Below, one piece after another: positions 1 to 12,049 of a stretch of DNA of 64,000 bases. This stretch comes from Hedera helix (Eukaryota > Streptophyta > Magnoliopsida > Apiales > Araliaceae). The position numbers were made by a program, and so were the translations under genes. The notes under the pieces are model-generated. The model was not told where the DNA came from, ran no database searches, and saw only the letters and a program-made list of their open reading frames with translations. The DNA lies in the NCBI GenBank assembly GCA_947179155.2, contig OX359270.1, forward strand, positions 4,002,077 through 4,066,076. Direction: 5' to 3'. Numbering within the stretch: the stretch's first letter is position 1; every line of letters begins with the position of its first letter.

Positions 1-172
1 GAGTTGTGACACTTGAGGCAAAATTGCATCCCACCTTCCACTGTTAATATCAGCAACAAATGTTTCAAGGCTGTCTACCGTATTCAAAGAAACCTGACAC
101 TCATTTTGCAATGTTTGGAAAGCTTGGTGTAAAGAGTTTTCCTTGCAAAACTGAAGAACTATCTTAATCACA
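1..172 (-). CDS. SMU1: SMU1-like WD40/LisH splicing factor, internal exon, partial at left edge
   Basis: Read on the minus strand, this stretch gives an open frame of 57 codons. It begins right after a splice acceptor (gcag, on the plus strand ctgc near 173-176) and runs off the window edge. It contains VIKIVLQFCKENSLHQAFQ and then NTVDSLETFVADINSGRWD, which match my memory of the LisH/CTLH N-terminus of plant SMU1, a WD40 spliceosome-associated protein of the nucleus. The first base completes a codon begun in the previous exon, in phase with the family's usual first exon. I looked for that short first exon between 173 and 1734 and did not find it. Either it is divergent, lies beyond the PPR gene, or this is a partial copy. 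The WD40 part would lie outside the window. Frame is clean where visible. Confidence 0.65.
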
Positions 173-1734
173 CTGCATGAAATAATGTAATGCTACATCA
201 GATTTCTTCACATTTAAGCGGTTAAACTATGCAGGTATTGCACACATGAAAAAGGGGACCTCAGCATTAACAACACAAATTATGTGCTAGAACTATAGAA
301 ATGAAATAGGACGAAACCCATGAGGTCACAGCCAATGACCTGGAAAACAGACTGCCAAGCAAATTTAAATATGTGGAAGTCGACGACCACCCTCTTAAAT
401 GAAAAACTTAAACTAGGGATTAAAGCTCGCTTCACGCATTCAAATATATGGAAGTTGACAAGCACCATCTTGAATAAAGACGTAAACAAGGAGTTGCATA
501 AGCTTTTGCACACACAAGCCCACCTACCATGTGCGAAGCATGGACTACATGTGTGGAGGTTTTCTACAGTTATTATTAAAATAATCAATTGAATGTAGTA
601 TTGATATATTTAGTTAGGTAATTAGTTGAATTATATAGAGTAGGTTTCTTCAGTTCAATATCAAGGTTAACAATAGAATTTACTGTAAATTTATTCGGTT
701 AGGACTCTCAAAAGATAATTACTATATTATTAGATTTTTATTTAGGTAATTAATATAATTATATATTACGGGTTAATATTGGATTGACAATCTAAAAATA
801 ATTTTTTTTTGAAATACTAATTTGAATAGAACTTTAGAACTCAAGTTTTAATTTTTGTCACTAATTTGATAAGGAATCCACTATTATTATTCCACTAAAT
901 CCGTGGCTAATATTAATACAATTAAACTGTGCATCTGCGTGACATGATAATATTTCAAGTTTTAATGAATTCTAATTTAATTTCGACACTAATTTTGTTA
1001 AAAATTCCACTGCTAGTATTAATACAATTAAACAGCATAATATATATTTCAAGTTTTAATGAATTTTAATTTACAGTAAGCTAATGAGTACAACCATACA
1101 GCCATCCTGCATCACTTTAATTATGACCAAATTTATCATCCAAAGTTTTCAAAAACCCAAGTTTACTTGGTTAAAAAAATGCAACTTTAAAATGATTTTT
1201 GCAGGGAGTCAGAAGAGCTTCTTCTTACAAGTTTCAGGGCTTTGGTAGAAAGCATGATGTACGGTGCTATGGTAATGTGGTTGTCTTGCTATTTTATGGA
1301 GTATTTGGATGTCGAGGAAAAGGTTATTTGTGACCAGCACATGCCATTTCATCTCCTCTGATTCTTCTTTGTGGTCTTCAGCTATTGATGCATTTAGTGC
1401 GATCTAGTATTCTGACGTGTAAAAGGACTGGAGGTCACTCTTATAAGAGTTCTGTAATTTTTCACATTCTAGTTTCACAATATTCTCATCCTCCAGTTAC
1501 CTTTTTGTAGTCTTTCCCTATTACTTAAAGGAGCTCTGCCTCAAATCTTAGAGGGGCGGTTGTATAGTAAAACATCTTCTTCATCCCGTGTGTTTAGACA
1601 AATGAAGATGCAATTAGGTCAATGCTTATGCTACTGCCCAGACAATGCTAGGGTTTCAGATAAGAAACAGGATAATGAGGAGCCTGCTAATGTGGCTTAG
1701 AAGATGACATCATTTTCAATCCATAAAACAGATA
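173..1734. other. AT-rich intergenic stretch without a supported gene
   Basis: No gene is supported here. Two similar segments, about 363-410 and 440-485, share the words tatggaagt and caccatctt-like blocks and look like an old duplicated repeat. At 1601-1700 a short plus-strand frame (about 33 codons, ending TAG near 1698) looks weakly protein-like but matches nothing I recognise. The segment 1690-1734 is probably the 3' flank of the PPR gene. If the SMU1 exon at the edge belongs to a real gene, part of this is its first intron. Confidence 0.4.
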
Positions 1735-3414
1735 TTAACTTTGATCTTCCAGTGTAACTTCTATCATGTCATCAACACTGCTCTGATGCAGAGCTAGAAG
1801 CTCTAGCATCCGATATATGTCATTTGAAAACGGCTTCGAATCATCGCTTGATACAAATTCTTGAACAACATTATTGACCTCAATCAGGCTGCATCCCGGA
1901 TTTTTCTTCATGCTCTTACTTCTTATGAATTTCCTCATTCTTGAAACACCATCCCACTTTCCAAGGTCTGCATAAATGTTTGAAAGTAGGACATAGTTCC
2001 CTGTATCATCTGGTTCAAGCTCTAGTAGGTGTTCCATTGCAATAACAGCAATGTCAAGATTTCCATGAGTTCGGCAAGAACTTAATAAAGAACCCCAAAT
2101 CGCAGAATCTGGCTTCAGTGGCATACTCGTTACAAGTTCAAGAGCGCGATCAAGGCAACCAATTCGTCCAAGAAGATCAATAAAACAACCGTAATGCTCA
2201 ATACCTGGATCTATGTTATACTCGTTTCTCATGGAATCGAAGTACCTTAACCCTTCATCCAAGAAACCGGCATGTGCACAAGCTGATAAAAGACCAACAA
2301 AAGTGATTTCATTTGGTTCAACCTTTGCCCTCTGCATTTCATGAAACAGTTGAATTGCTTCGCGAGCTTTCCCATGATTTGATAGTCCTGCAATCATAGT
2401 GCTCCAAGAAATCACATCCCGTTCACACATATGATCAAACAGCCGCCAAGCTTGGTTTACACTGCCACATTTTGCATACATTTCAATCAAAGCATTACAT
2501 ACACAAGTCTTCTGTAAAAACCCATTTCTATCTGCGTAGAAGTGGATCCATTTACCTAACTCAAGAGCTCCCAACTGCGAACATGCTGGCAAAATCGCAA
2601 TCAAACTAATCCAGTCAGGTTTAACACCAACCATTTGCATCCTCCGGAAAACATCCAAGGCATCTGCATAGCACCGGATTCGGGTGTACCCAGAAATCAT
2701 TGCTGTCCAAGAGACAATAGACTTCATTGGCATCTCTTCAAACACTGCTCTTGCCTTTTTCATCTGACCCAATTTAACATGCCCACAAATGAGACCGTTC
2801 CACGAAATCACATCTCTTTCAGTCATTTCCTCAAACAATTTATGTGCATCAGTCACATTCTCACACTTTATATACATATTCAACAGTGAATTCTCAATCA
2901 CAGTATTACACATTTGCCCAAATTTAAACACATGCCCGTGAACCTGCTTACCCAGATCACGGTTCAGAAGTCCTCCACATGACTTAATAACAAATGGGTA
3001 AGTGAATTTATTAGGAAAAACTGGGTCTCCACCTTGTCGGTGTCTTAGCATTCGCTTGTATACATTGATTGTAAGCACATCTCTGTGGTTATGTGTATAG
3101 GCTCTAATCATGGCATTGTATAAGTGGTTGTTCGGGTCCATAACCTCCTTAAAGAGTAGACTTGCATAATTTATTTCCCCATTGTGATCACATATATCCA
3201 CCATTTTTGTCGCCAAGAAGTTGCTTTGTGATAATGAGAACTTGACTATTTGGGCATGTATTTTCTTCAATTTCACCATGTTCATGCAGTTTCTCAACAT
3301 GGGTACAAACATATCTTCCAAAATTCTGATAGTCAAGATACTTGTGTCAACCGCCATTAACACTGAAAGTGATCGAAATCTTCTGTTTGTGTTTATCTTC
3401 CAAACGAGTGCCAC
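1735..3414 (-). CDS. MEF21: PLS-class pentatricopeptide repeat protein with E domain, MEF21-like
   Basis: A single-exon open frame of 559 codons. It shows consecutive PPR motifs with typical sentences such as NALIEMYAKCGSVNQA, RDVISWSTMIAGL and PNEITFVGLLSACAHAG. It ends with the E-type extension (LLELEPDDTGNYVLLSNIY, then KNPGCSLIEVNNVVQEF) and has no DYW domain. PLS-E proteins bind organelle transcripts in a sequence-specific way and support C-to-U editing together with a DYW partner. The overall match, including the KIHAQIVKFSLSQSNFLATK region and the C-terminal EVNNVVQEFVSSDDSKPF, is to Arabidopsis At2g20540 (MEF21, mitochondrial, reported for a cox3 site). That orthology is from memory. 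A second methionine at codon 20 (MAVDTS) could be the true start; the first one gives a basic N-terminus suited to a mitochondrial presequence. Intact, with no stops or frameshifts. Neighbours are unrelated. Confidence 0.9.
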   Translation of the reverse strand: MALVWKINTNRRFRSLSVLMAVDTSILTIRILEDMFVPMLRNCMNMVKLKKIHAQIVKFSLSQSNFLATKMVDICDHNGEINYASLLFKEVMDPNNHLYNAMIRAYTHNHRDVLTINVYKRMLRHRQGGDPVFPNKFTYPFVIKSCGGLLNRDLGKQVHGHVFKFGQMCNTVIENSLLNMYIKCENVTDAHKLFEEMTERDVISWNGLICGHVKLGQMKKARAVFEEMPMKSIVSWTAMISGYTRIRCYADALDVFRRMQMVGVKPDWISLIAILPACSQLGALELGKWIHFYADRNGFLQKTCVCNALIEMYAKCGSVNQAWRLFDHMCERDVISWSTMIAGLSNHGKAREAIQLFHEMQRAKVEPNEITFVGLLSACAHAGFLDEGLRYFDSMRNEYNIDPGIEHYGCFIDLLGRIGCLDRALELVTSMPLKPDSAIWGSLLSSCRTHGNLDIAVIAMEHLLELEPDDTGNYVLLSNIYADLGKWDGVSRMRKFIRSKSMKKNPGCSLIEVNNVVQEFVSSDDSKPFSNDIYRMLELLALHQSSVDDMIEVTLEDQS

Positions 3415-3540
3415 TTTTGAGCAGTCCTAAGGCTTTTGGCGTACTGAGTAAGTGTATGTCGTGGATGCAGGGTCAGTGTAGATTTCTAATTGTATGGGAA
3501 TAAAAGATGCACCAAACGTTAACGTCTGACATCTATGAAT

Positions 3541-3790
3541 AGAATCGGGACCAACTTATTTTACCATGACTTAAACTTAAAATATAAATTAACTTAAAGT
3601 TAAAATATAATTCGACTTATAAGTAAAAGTGTTCCGCACTAATTTGACTGATAAGTGAAAAATTAAGTTTAAGTTATAATATAAATTAATTTAAAGTTAA
3701 AATATAAGTCGACTTATAAGTAAAAGTATTCGGCACTAATTTAACTGATAAGTGAAAAATTAAGTTAAAACAAGTTTTAAAGGTGTTCGG
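3541..3790. repeat. Subterminal repeats of the Harbinger element
   Basis: Two direct copies, about 3611-3667 and 3710-3767, share cgacttataagtaaaagt, then ttc(c/g)gcactaattt, then gataagtgaaaaattaag. Related words occur in opposite orientation near 9300-9400. Subterminal repeats of this type are usual transposase or Myb-protein binding sites in PIF/Harbinger elements. That role here is inference. Confidence 0.6.
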
Positions 3791-3947
3791 TTAATAATGA
3801 TTTATAAATAAAAATCTAATGTAAAAATTACTAAAAATGACATTAATAAAAAGATATATTGATTCAATATCATATTATAACAATTATTCATAATTTCATT
3901 AAATAAAACACTCAACAAATTGTCTAAACATATCGAATACAATTTTA

Positions 3948-5451
3948 TTACAAGTTAGAGATTCTTAATGCAATATTATCTCTCATTGCTTGCATATATA
4001 AATCATTACTAACTAAAGTAGATCCACCCCAATGTCCAACATTGTCATCATCGCCACCAATAACATCTTCTGGACGATATCCCTCTTTCTCAGCTACTTG
4101 AAATGCATTATCAGAGTTACATTTTTTTCTTATTTTTCTTATGTAGTTGTGGATGGACATTGATGCAATAACAATGTTTCTTTGTGTCTCGAATGAGAAA
4201 AATGACATATCACGCAAAATAGCTCATCTTGCCTTCCACACTCCAAATGTACGTTCAATAACATTTCTTAAAGATGAATGTAAATAGTTAAACTTTTCTT
4301 TAACCCCTCTTGGTGAATGTGTTTGCCTTGTTCCAGCACGACGAAAATCTGGGAGGTCATACCTTATAAATTGTCCTGTATAAAGAGCCATGTAGCCCTT
4401 TGTGTTTGGGTAACCCGCATCGACAATATAAAATTTATCTAAGAAATTAAAATAACCAAATTTAATCAATAAAAAATATTTTATAAAAATAAATGATAAA
4501 AAATTTAAAAGTATGAGATCGTACCACTAGTTGGGTGCGAAAATTTGAGCTCTTCTCTTATAAGTGCTTGTGTGAATATACGAGTGTCATGAGCACTACC
4601 CTCCCATCCAGGCCATACAAATGTAAAGCACATGTTAAAATCGCATACCGCCATTACGCTTTGTGTAGGAATGCCTTTTCTCCCAATGTATGGAACGTCT
4701 TGCCCTTTTGGAAGTCGAGTTTTTATGTGTACCATCAATTGCTCCAATATAATTATATTAAAATATGAAAAAGAAAACCCTTTATGCAACATATATAATT
4801 TATATACACTTTATAAAGAGAAAAGAAAACATTTATACCTCAAAAAATGGAAGATATCGGTCATTCTGGGACACATGATATTGTGCTCCATTATTATAAT
4901 TGGCATCCGGTCTAATAATGTCTGTAGAAAGTTGTAAGACTGCATTTAACACCATATGAAAATGCCTACTGATAGTATCTCCCAAATGTTGAAAAGTCTC
5001 TTGTATCAATCTATTTTCAGCCACATGCGCTAAAGTCATCAAGAACATGCCTACTTGTTCTTCCACAACGATATCATGTGTGGGTTTCAATCTATAATGA
5101 TTTCTTAGATCGCCACACATTTCTAAAAATGTTTTTTTTATCTAAACGAAAATCTTGAAAACATCGTGTTTCATGACCATTTAGTATCTCCATTATCAAC
5201 ATGTATCCAGTTCTCAAAGAATTCCAACACGGTTCCTTACAAATAAAACTCTCATAATACATATAAATTCCTAGAGTAGTCATTTGAGACATTAGTAACC
5301 ATTCCTTATCTTCTACTTGCCACTTTTGAATGTCTAACTCTCTATTTCTCATAAACTCTTCGTCATTGTTATGATCGTTATCAAAAAAACTAGCATTAAA
5401 AAAATAGAATATTTTTTCATCCACTTGTCCTAGAATATGATTCATATCCAT
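3948..5451 (-). pseudogene. PIF/Harbinger DDE transposase, spliced, broken
   Basis: In coding order on the minus strand: an N-terminal exon with NSLRTGYMLIMEILNGHE; then DLRNHYRLKPTHDIVVEEQ and the helix-turn-helix-like DTISRHFHMVLNAVLQLS; then GTHIKTRLPKGQDVPYIGRKG and CDFNMCFTFVWPGWEGSAHD; then KFYIVDAGYPN; then HSSLRNVIERTFGVWKAR; ending with FSFETQRNIVIASMSIHNYI. These are the ordered blocks of the DDE_Tnp_4 family with its three acidic residues. Exons are joined across plausible GT-AG introns (about 4443-4525 and 4747-4838). Lesions seen: a change of frame at an A8 run near 5130-5137, and a TGA in place of the expected tryptophan codon at 4224-4226, just after GVWKAR. Cut-and-paste transposition is the family role; this copy is probably dead. 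Confidence 0.85.
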
Positions 5452-6273
5452 TTGATCACACTTCCTTTGTCATTTTCCTGCATATTAACATGTTCAACAT
5501 TAAAAAAAACTTGAGAGGAGGTTGGAATTCAAGTAAATAATAATCTCTAATAAAACAAAACACAATTGATTTCAAATCCAAAAATAAAATCAGGAGCCAA
5601 AGGTAAACCACATAATGCTGAAATGGCAATATAATAAGAGTTATAAGAAATCACAAATGACATTTTATACCTGTTGAATACAAGTTGCCCATACAAAACC
5701 ACAAATGACATTTTATAGGAAATCTTGCTGCTTACAAACAACTCTAACAAAGATTTTGAGTATTCAAAGGACACCATATTATTCTAGCAATGTATTACAA
5801 AAGCTAGTTTACTGATTTACTGATTCACACATTTCTCTCATTTATTTGCTTCTTTGGCAACAACACAATTAATGTTTAGTTAGAATTTCTATGATAAGTA
5901 AAAACATGCTATTCAATCCAAATAATGGAGAGATTCATAATATAAATCTTACAATCTCAACTTTAATAATAAAATCATGCTAGTTCAATCCAATGCAACA
6001 AGTCTTACGAATTTAGATAAAAATATCTCATCACAACAATAAATAAAATAAAGGGGATCAACTAGGTGGGGGGCATCTTAGAGTTCTTCATGTCCACAAG
6101 TTGCTTGATCAATGAGAAGCGCGACTTAATATCAGGTTGAGCTGCAAATATTTCTCGTGCATCTTTGCTCACTCAATAACTTGATACATGCGGTTGAAGT
6201 AGGCACGGATGACTCTTATACAGGAAATGTCATTGTGGTTGCACTTCTACTTTGCATGATATTTAACATTGAA

Positions 6274-7139
6274 TCAATTTGACTGGATAGATGCTCCAGA
6301 GTTGTTACCTTTTTCTTTTTTTTTCACGTTACTATCCTTCTCATTTGATGGTCTCTTTGATGACCTAGAAAACACCTCACGAACACCACTACCCTCACCA
6401 CCGTTATCTTCTATAAGTATATCATCACTATCCCCACTACCTTCGCCATTAATACCGCCACCATATGCATCTCCTTCGATATCAACATCAAAGTAATCAT
6501 CATGACCAACTCCTGATCTCTGCGTAGACATTAATGGAGGGGCAAACCCTTGAGTTGGTGCATATTCACCCTCACCCGTAGCAACCACACTTGCAAATAA
6601 CTCATGATACTCATTGTTGTACATTGAACAATTTTTCTTATGAAATTTGGCAAACTCTTTGTTCATCTGCATATAGCATAAGGGGAAAAAATTATTAATA
6701 AAGTCTAACTTACTCATTTCATAAAGTTTATTGAGGATACCTTAATTATATTTTGCCACCAGTCATCAGATGCAACAACATTCTGTTTGGCTTCATCCCA
6801 ACCCAATCCAGTTTCCTTATATATTAATTGATGCCACAATGACCAATCTCCTCTCATTTGCGTTCAATGATTCTTTATTTGTTTCAAATTATACTTTCGG
6901 TTCGTCTCCGTATTAAAATTGCTTAAAAGATAATTCCAACCTACTTTGTTGAAATGATTACCATCTTTATTTCCTTTCCCTACCTCGTCCATACATAACT
7001 TAACAAATATTTGATGAGCATATTCATTCCATTTTGCACATCCTTGGCTTGAGCCTTCATCAATGTATTTATCTCCCCTACCCCTTCCCCTACCCTTTGT
7101 GTGAAGTTTTTTTGATCTTCTTATTCCTTCACTGTCCAT
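6274..7139 (-). pseudogene. Myb/SANT-like accessory protein of the Harbinger element
   Basis: Exon 1 (7139 down to about 6741) starts with a basic stretch (RRSKKLHTKGRGRGRGDKY) and a Myb_DNA-bind_3-type domain: CAKWNEYAHQIFVKLCMDEV, then HFNKVGWNYLLSNFNTET, then LKQIKNH. It continues after a stop into SLWHQLIYKETGLGWDEAKQ and DDWWQNIIK. Exon 2 (about 6666 to 6274) begins MNKEFAKFHKKNCSMYNNEY and ends in a low-complexity acidic, serine-rich tail. In PIF/Harbinger elements this second protein binds DNA and brings the transposase to the nucleus and ends. The stop at 6864-6866 sits where the family has tryptophan (TGG to TGA), the same change as in the transposase. Order and strand relative to the transposase fit one element. 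Confidence 0.75.
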
Positions 7140-9792
7140 CTAATTTATAAACACCAAACAATAGTATAAAAAAGTAAGAAATTCATATTGTGCATCAGAT
7201 AACTGAAATAAAAAATAGTACAAAAAGTATAACAATTATTATAAACATCTTATAAATATAAATGAACATCAGTGAAACAAGGCCATGTATTTGCATTTTA
7301 TACATACTCAACAACTACTCATAGAATAAATGAATATCAACTCGTGTGAGCATACCCTGTGAATGTTGCTCTTAAAAGTGAAAAAGATTTCTTAACCAGA
7401 AAACCAATCATGCATACAATAAACAACAAAACTTCTACCTGGTACAGGGATTTAAGACAAAACTTTCCTAGCAAAAACAATGGCTTAAACATGCTAAAGA
7501 GGTCAAAATCACCCAACCCAACAAGTTGAAGTTTTCATTTTTAGCCAACACAAATAATTAATATATAACAATCTTTGTTTTGGGTCTTCAAAAAACTTAA
7601 TTTTAATTACAAGAATAGTTAAGCAAATAACTAATTGTTTACCCTGTATCAGTTACACTTGGTAAACAAAGAACTAATAAAACTAATCCAAAAATATATT
7701 CATAACCATTTAAATGTAGAAAGTGAATCAACAGAATCAGTAACTTCATATTAGGACTCCTTTTTGCCGACACCTTGACCACGTAAAAAGACTCCAACCA
7801 AGAATGATTCAAATACATCATCATAATCAAATTGAAAATTGACAAATATCAAACATATTAAAAGTAGGAAATTGATATTTTCACAACATTTTTTGATATT
7901 TTCACATGAAAACCGTCGTTATAAACTTATAGCGACAACTTTCATGTAGAAATATCAAACAATGCTAACTACCAAAGCTTTCACCATAACCAACTAAAAC
8001 AATGATCAATCCACAAAAAAAAAAAAAAGGAAAGGGAAAAAAAGGAAGGAAAAATTCCGTTCGTCTCACATATACTATGAAAATTCTAAACATGAAAGAA
8101 TCCATTAAAAACTTTTTCTAGTCTTGTTTTGATGATGAGAAAATGATCAAGTGAGAGAGTGAAAATTAGTAACAATATATACCCACTTTTTGTACCTAAG
8201 GAATGTATATCAGAAAATTCAGAAAACAAATTAAAGAGAAAAAAACACGCATATATTTTGCTAAATCTAACTTTTTTTCCGGTAATTCTCCATTTTCAAT
8301 TTTTTATTAACTTTAGTAATTATATCTATTACTAGAAAAAAAGAAAAAAGGAAAAAGGTAAATAAAAGATAGTAGATGTTATAAAATCTGTCTTGAAAAT
8401 AGATCTAGAATCACCAAAATTTCCTCATAATCTCACATAAAATCAAAGTATAAGGAAAAAAAATATAACCCATTTAGCACACTGTTTAGAAGTCTAGATA
8501 ACTCAGTTAATAAGAGAGAACATTTAAGGGAAATAACTTCAACAACACAACAATAATCAAAATGGCTTGATTAACTACCTGAATTCAGGCAACAACAGAA
8601 AGATTTCAACTCACAAAAGTCATATACAGCTTAAATAACCTCAATCATAGACAATAACCGTAAAAAATGACATTAAATAACACATTATTAAATATATGCA
8701 AAGCACAAACCTGAATAAGTCGTTGATTATTTATTTTTTTAACAGAAATCGCAGCAAAGGTGAAGATCGATGCTCGGAAGAGAGAGGAGTGAGAGAAAGA
8801 GTGAGTTTAATTTCAGATCAAGCAATACATCAGAATTATTGAAAAAGTTTAAAGACTAAATCTAAAACTAGAATTATAAACCCACATATACATCAAACTT
8901 CATATTAAGATTTAAGCATCATCGCAAGCAAGATCAGAACAAATTCAAACTTTAGTCCACTGATTTCTACAGAGCTTAAGCCAGTATAAGTAGAAAGAAA
9001 GAGGAAATGTACTTGGATTTACTAGGAATTGAACGCCACGACAAACACTAAAAGCAGATTGAGCTGCAATGAGATGGAGTGCAAAGAGAGAGAGAGAGCG
9101 GAGCATGATTTGTATTTAGGTTGTAATGTTTACGTTAGAAGAAGAGGTAGTGTATTTAGCATTTACGTTGAAGGTTAGAAACTGTAATTTAGCAAAAGAT
9201 GTTAAGGGTATAAAGGACAATTCACAAGTTTTAACCAACTTAAAAATAGTGACGGATAAGTCAGTTTAAAATAAGTAACAAAATGTTACTTATTTTTTTT
9301 GACATAAAAAAGAACTTATAAGGCAAAAATTAAGTTGTTGCCAAACACCTAAATGTAAAATATGACTTATAAGTTGGGTTGACCAACTTATAAGTCTGTC
9401 CCGAACAGCCTCTAAAGCCGCAACAAAGATTTGCTAATTAAAAATTACAACTAATTGTCATATTCATTCATTTCAAAAACTAAACCCATTCGTATCAAAT
9501 TTTAATCCTAGGATTTTGCAATTTGATTTCAAAATTTTTAAATGTATATCTAATTTTGGAAGGGTATAGCATTATAATGTAAATATCATGAATAATACTA
9601 ATATTTAACCACCGGTCTGTCTGCACGTTTAACCATCGATCCAAATAGAATATTTGCACAAGTGTCCTAATGGTTCGAGCTATCGGTAGACTTCTCCGGT
9701 GTCGAGCCAGCTAGTATCCCACACTAATCTCATATTACCATTTATATGAGGTTTGCGAAAATTTTAATTAGCAAATTAATAGGTCTAGAAAT

Positions 9793-10328
9793 GAAGTTTG
9801 CGCAAATTTCATACAAATGACAACATGTGATTGATGTAGGGCACCAGTTGGCCCTGCCCAGGACCAGCTAATAATTTTTCTCTTCTGTTGGAATTCTTCA
9901 TTGATAAAGCTTTGAAGGGCAGGGCCAGGTGGTGGCCAGGTGGTGTCCCCACTATTCATATGTTGTCATCTGTTTGAGATTTGACAAACCTCATATCTGG
10001 ACCCACTAATTTGTTGAGATTTGCGCAAATCTCATACAAATGGCAATATGAGATTGGTGTGGGGCACTAACTGACTCAACACCAAGACCAGCTATAATTA
10101 TTCCCTTAGGGGGGGAGGGCGTTATAAGTAATTATTTAAGGCTCCGGGGGCAGAGTTAGGTGGTGCCCCCTACCAATCAAATGCTGTCATTTGTATGAAG
10201 TTTGTGCAAACCTCATAGCTAAATCCATTGATTTGTTGAGGTTTGCACAAATCTCATACAAATTACAACATGTGATTGGTGTGGGGCACTAGCTGACCCT
10301 GTCCTAGGACCAGTTAATAATTTTTCTT
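9793..10328. repeat. Array of five alternating inverted repeats (foldback-like)
   Basis: A block of about 90 bp, starting with gcaaat(t/c)tcatacaaat and running through gattg(a/g)tgt(a/g)gggcac to ggaccagctaataat, occurs in forward orientation at 9793-9884, 10013-10103 and 10235-10328. Its reverse complement occurs at 9915-9994 and 10149-10228. Adjacent copies can pair into long hairpins. A weaker related edge lies at 9725-9760. There is no coding potential. It resembles tandem or nested foldback MITEs. Confidence 0.7.
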
Positions 10329-10435
10329 ATCAATGAATACCATTACCTAGACTAGAGTACACAGAAAAGTAATTAATTTTAAATTTTCAAAAATAAATTA
10401 ATTAATTTAGTGTTTTTTAAATTTCACAAGTCTAA

Positions 10436-11355
10436 GGGGCAGTTTGAAAAAATTGAATGGAACAGTTCTGAATGTTTAAGTAATCTGAATGAGCTGAATA
10501 GAGCTGAATGATTGATATGTTTAAAACATCTGAATGAGTGTATTTTATAATTTTAACCCTCAAAGATGTTTTGAACTAATTTGTTTGATAATTTAAAACA
10601 TATGCAATATAAATATATATTAATTATAATAAGAAAATATTTTAATTATGAAATATTTTATTAAGTATTTGATAATCGTAAACACTTTTTTTTATATTTA
10701 TAATTATGAACATTTTTTTTATAAAAATAAAGGATAAATAATAATTATAAATTACTTGTTACATTACCTCTTAATATTTTAGTAATTCTTTATTTCTACA
10801 ATTCCTCATTGCAACCATAGAACACAAGCCCTTCAACACAAACTCAACCCCCCACTAAAAAACACAACAAAACCCAAATTATTAACTTCAAATTTTCAAG
10901 CTAAATTATGGCTGTCAACGAGAATAAAAATCTAAACTGTCTGATCACAACCATCACTACCCATCATGCAATTCTTATTCTCTCTACTCTTTCTCTCTCC
11001 TACTCACCTCCTCGTCTACGACCAACAAGCGCCGTCGGACAGCCATCATAATTAGCGTCCTAGTCACCGCCCTCTTCTTATGGGCTTCTTCTCCATCTAC
11101 ATCCGTCGACGTGGCCTCGACTGAAACGTTCAATATGTAGATAGGATAATGTAATTTTCTATGTTGTGTGAGAGTATTTAAGTAAAAGTTCATTCGGCGC
11201 TCCATCTTATAGATCCAGTCAAAAATTTAAGCATGATTCGTTCAGACCACTTTCAGTCGATTCAGACCTTCTTGTATCCAAACAAGCAGTCTAAATAACT
11301 TAGCAATTCAAATTTGAAGCCATTTAGACCTATTAGATTTTAAACAAACACCCGC
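10436..11355. mobile_element. Harbinger-type non-autonomous element, 920 bp
   Basis: The left end reads ggggcagtttg directly after TAA (10433-10435). The right end, read inward, is gcgggtgtttg and is followed by TAA (11356-11358). The 3-bp TAA duplication and the GGGGC-GTTTG-like ends are typical of PIF/Harbinger elements. Subterminal words (ctgaatgagctgaat at 10490-10510; attcagacc and tttagacc near the right end) also fit. No real coding region inside. Confidence 0.7.
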
Positions 11356-12049
11356 TAATCCTGTTAACGGTATACACAATATTTGTATAATCTCAAATCG
11401 TTTAATAATATTTATTATAATTTTAATATTTTTATTATATAATAAAAATTAAAATATTAATCTTTTACTATAAATAGAAAAATTTTGACCTCGAGTAAGC
11501 TAAATTAATCAAAACTCGAGAATAATTCGTCTATTAAACGTTGAGCTAATATAGAAATTCAACCGTTCAACTTTTATGACGAGCTCGAGTTTATCAGATC
11601 AAAATTCAACGCGTTTACATCCCTATGCTACTACCCAAGATGGAACTCATCCGTTTAATAAAAAAGAGTCTTATTGCGTCTTTTTAAAATCAATTAATGT
11701 AAAATTTAATTAGGTTTAATTTTACATAAGTTTCCCTGAATTATATATGGCGGGATGAGTTATAAGGCGGTGACCAATTCTTTTCGTCATATCCACTGTG
11801 TCTATGGGTTTCAGATCTGACTCACTAGTATAATGTTTGTGAATTTTAAAAAGGATAAAAAAAAAAAAAGAGGATAAGAGAAATTTATGAAAAGATTAAC
11901 AATCTCTTGTTTGTGAGTTCTTTAAGAAGAAAAAAGAAAAAGAGAAAGGGTGAGATATTTTAAAATTTTCCTTTCAAAGTTTAAGAAAATTTGTAATGAA
12001 ATTTATTAAAAACTTAAATATTGACATCCAAAAATATTAAAATTATCCT

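Larger units (their letters stand above)
3541..9412 (-). mobile_element. PIF/Harbinger DNA transposon, decayed near-full-length copy
   Basis: The element is defined by a DDE transposase and a Myb-like ORF on the minus strand, bracketed by related ends. The right end (9390-9412), read inward, is gaggctgttcgggacagact. The left end near 3541 keeps tcgggac followed by aactta, a shortened match. Both ends carry subterminal words such as acttataag and gtgttcggc/gtgtttggc. A TAA follows the right end (9413-9415), as expected of the TTA/TAA target preference, but the matching left duplication is not clear, so the left boundary is approximate. The stretch 7140-9390 holds no gene: it is AT-rich, with a CT/GA-rich patch at 9080-9110 that may be promoter-proximal. 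Both genes carry lesions, so this copy should not be autonomous. Confidence 0.75.

Noticed and set aside
280..592. Opposed frames of 90 and 102 codons
   Set aside because: Low-information sequence with a duplicated segment; no domain, and both strands open by chance.
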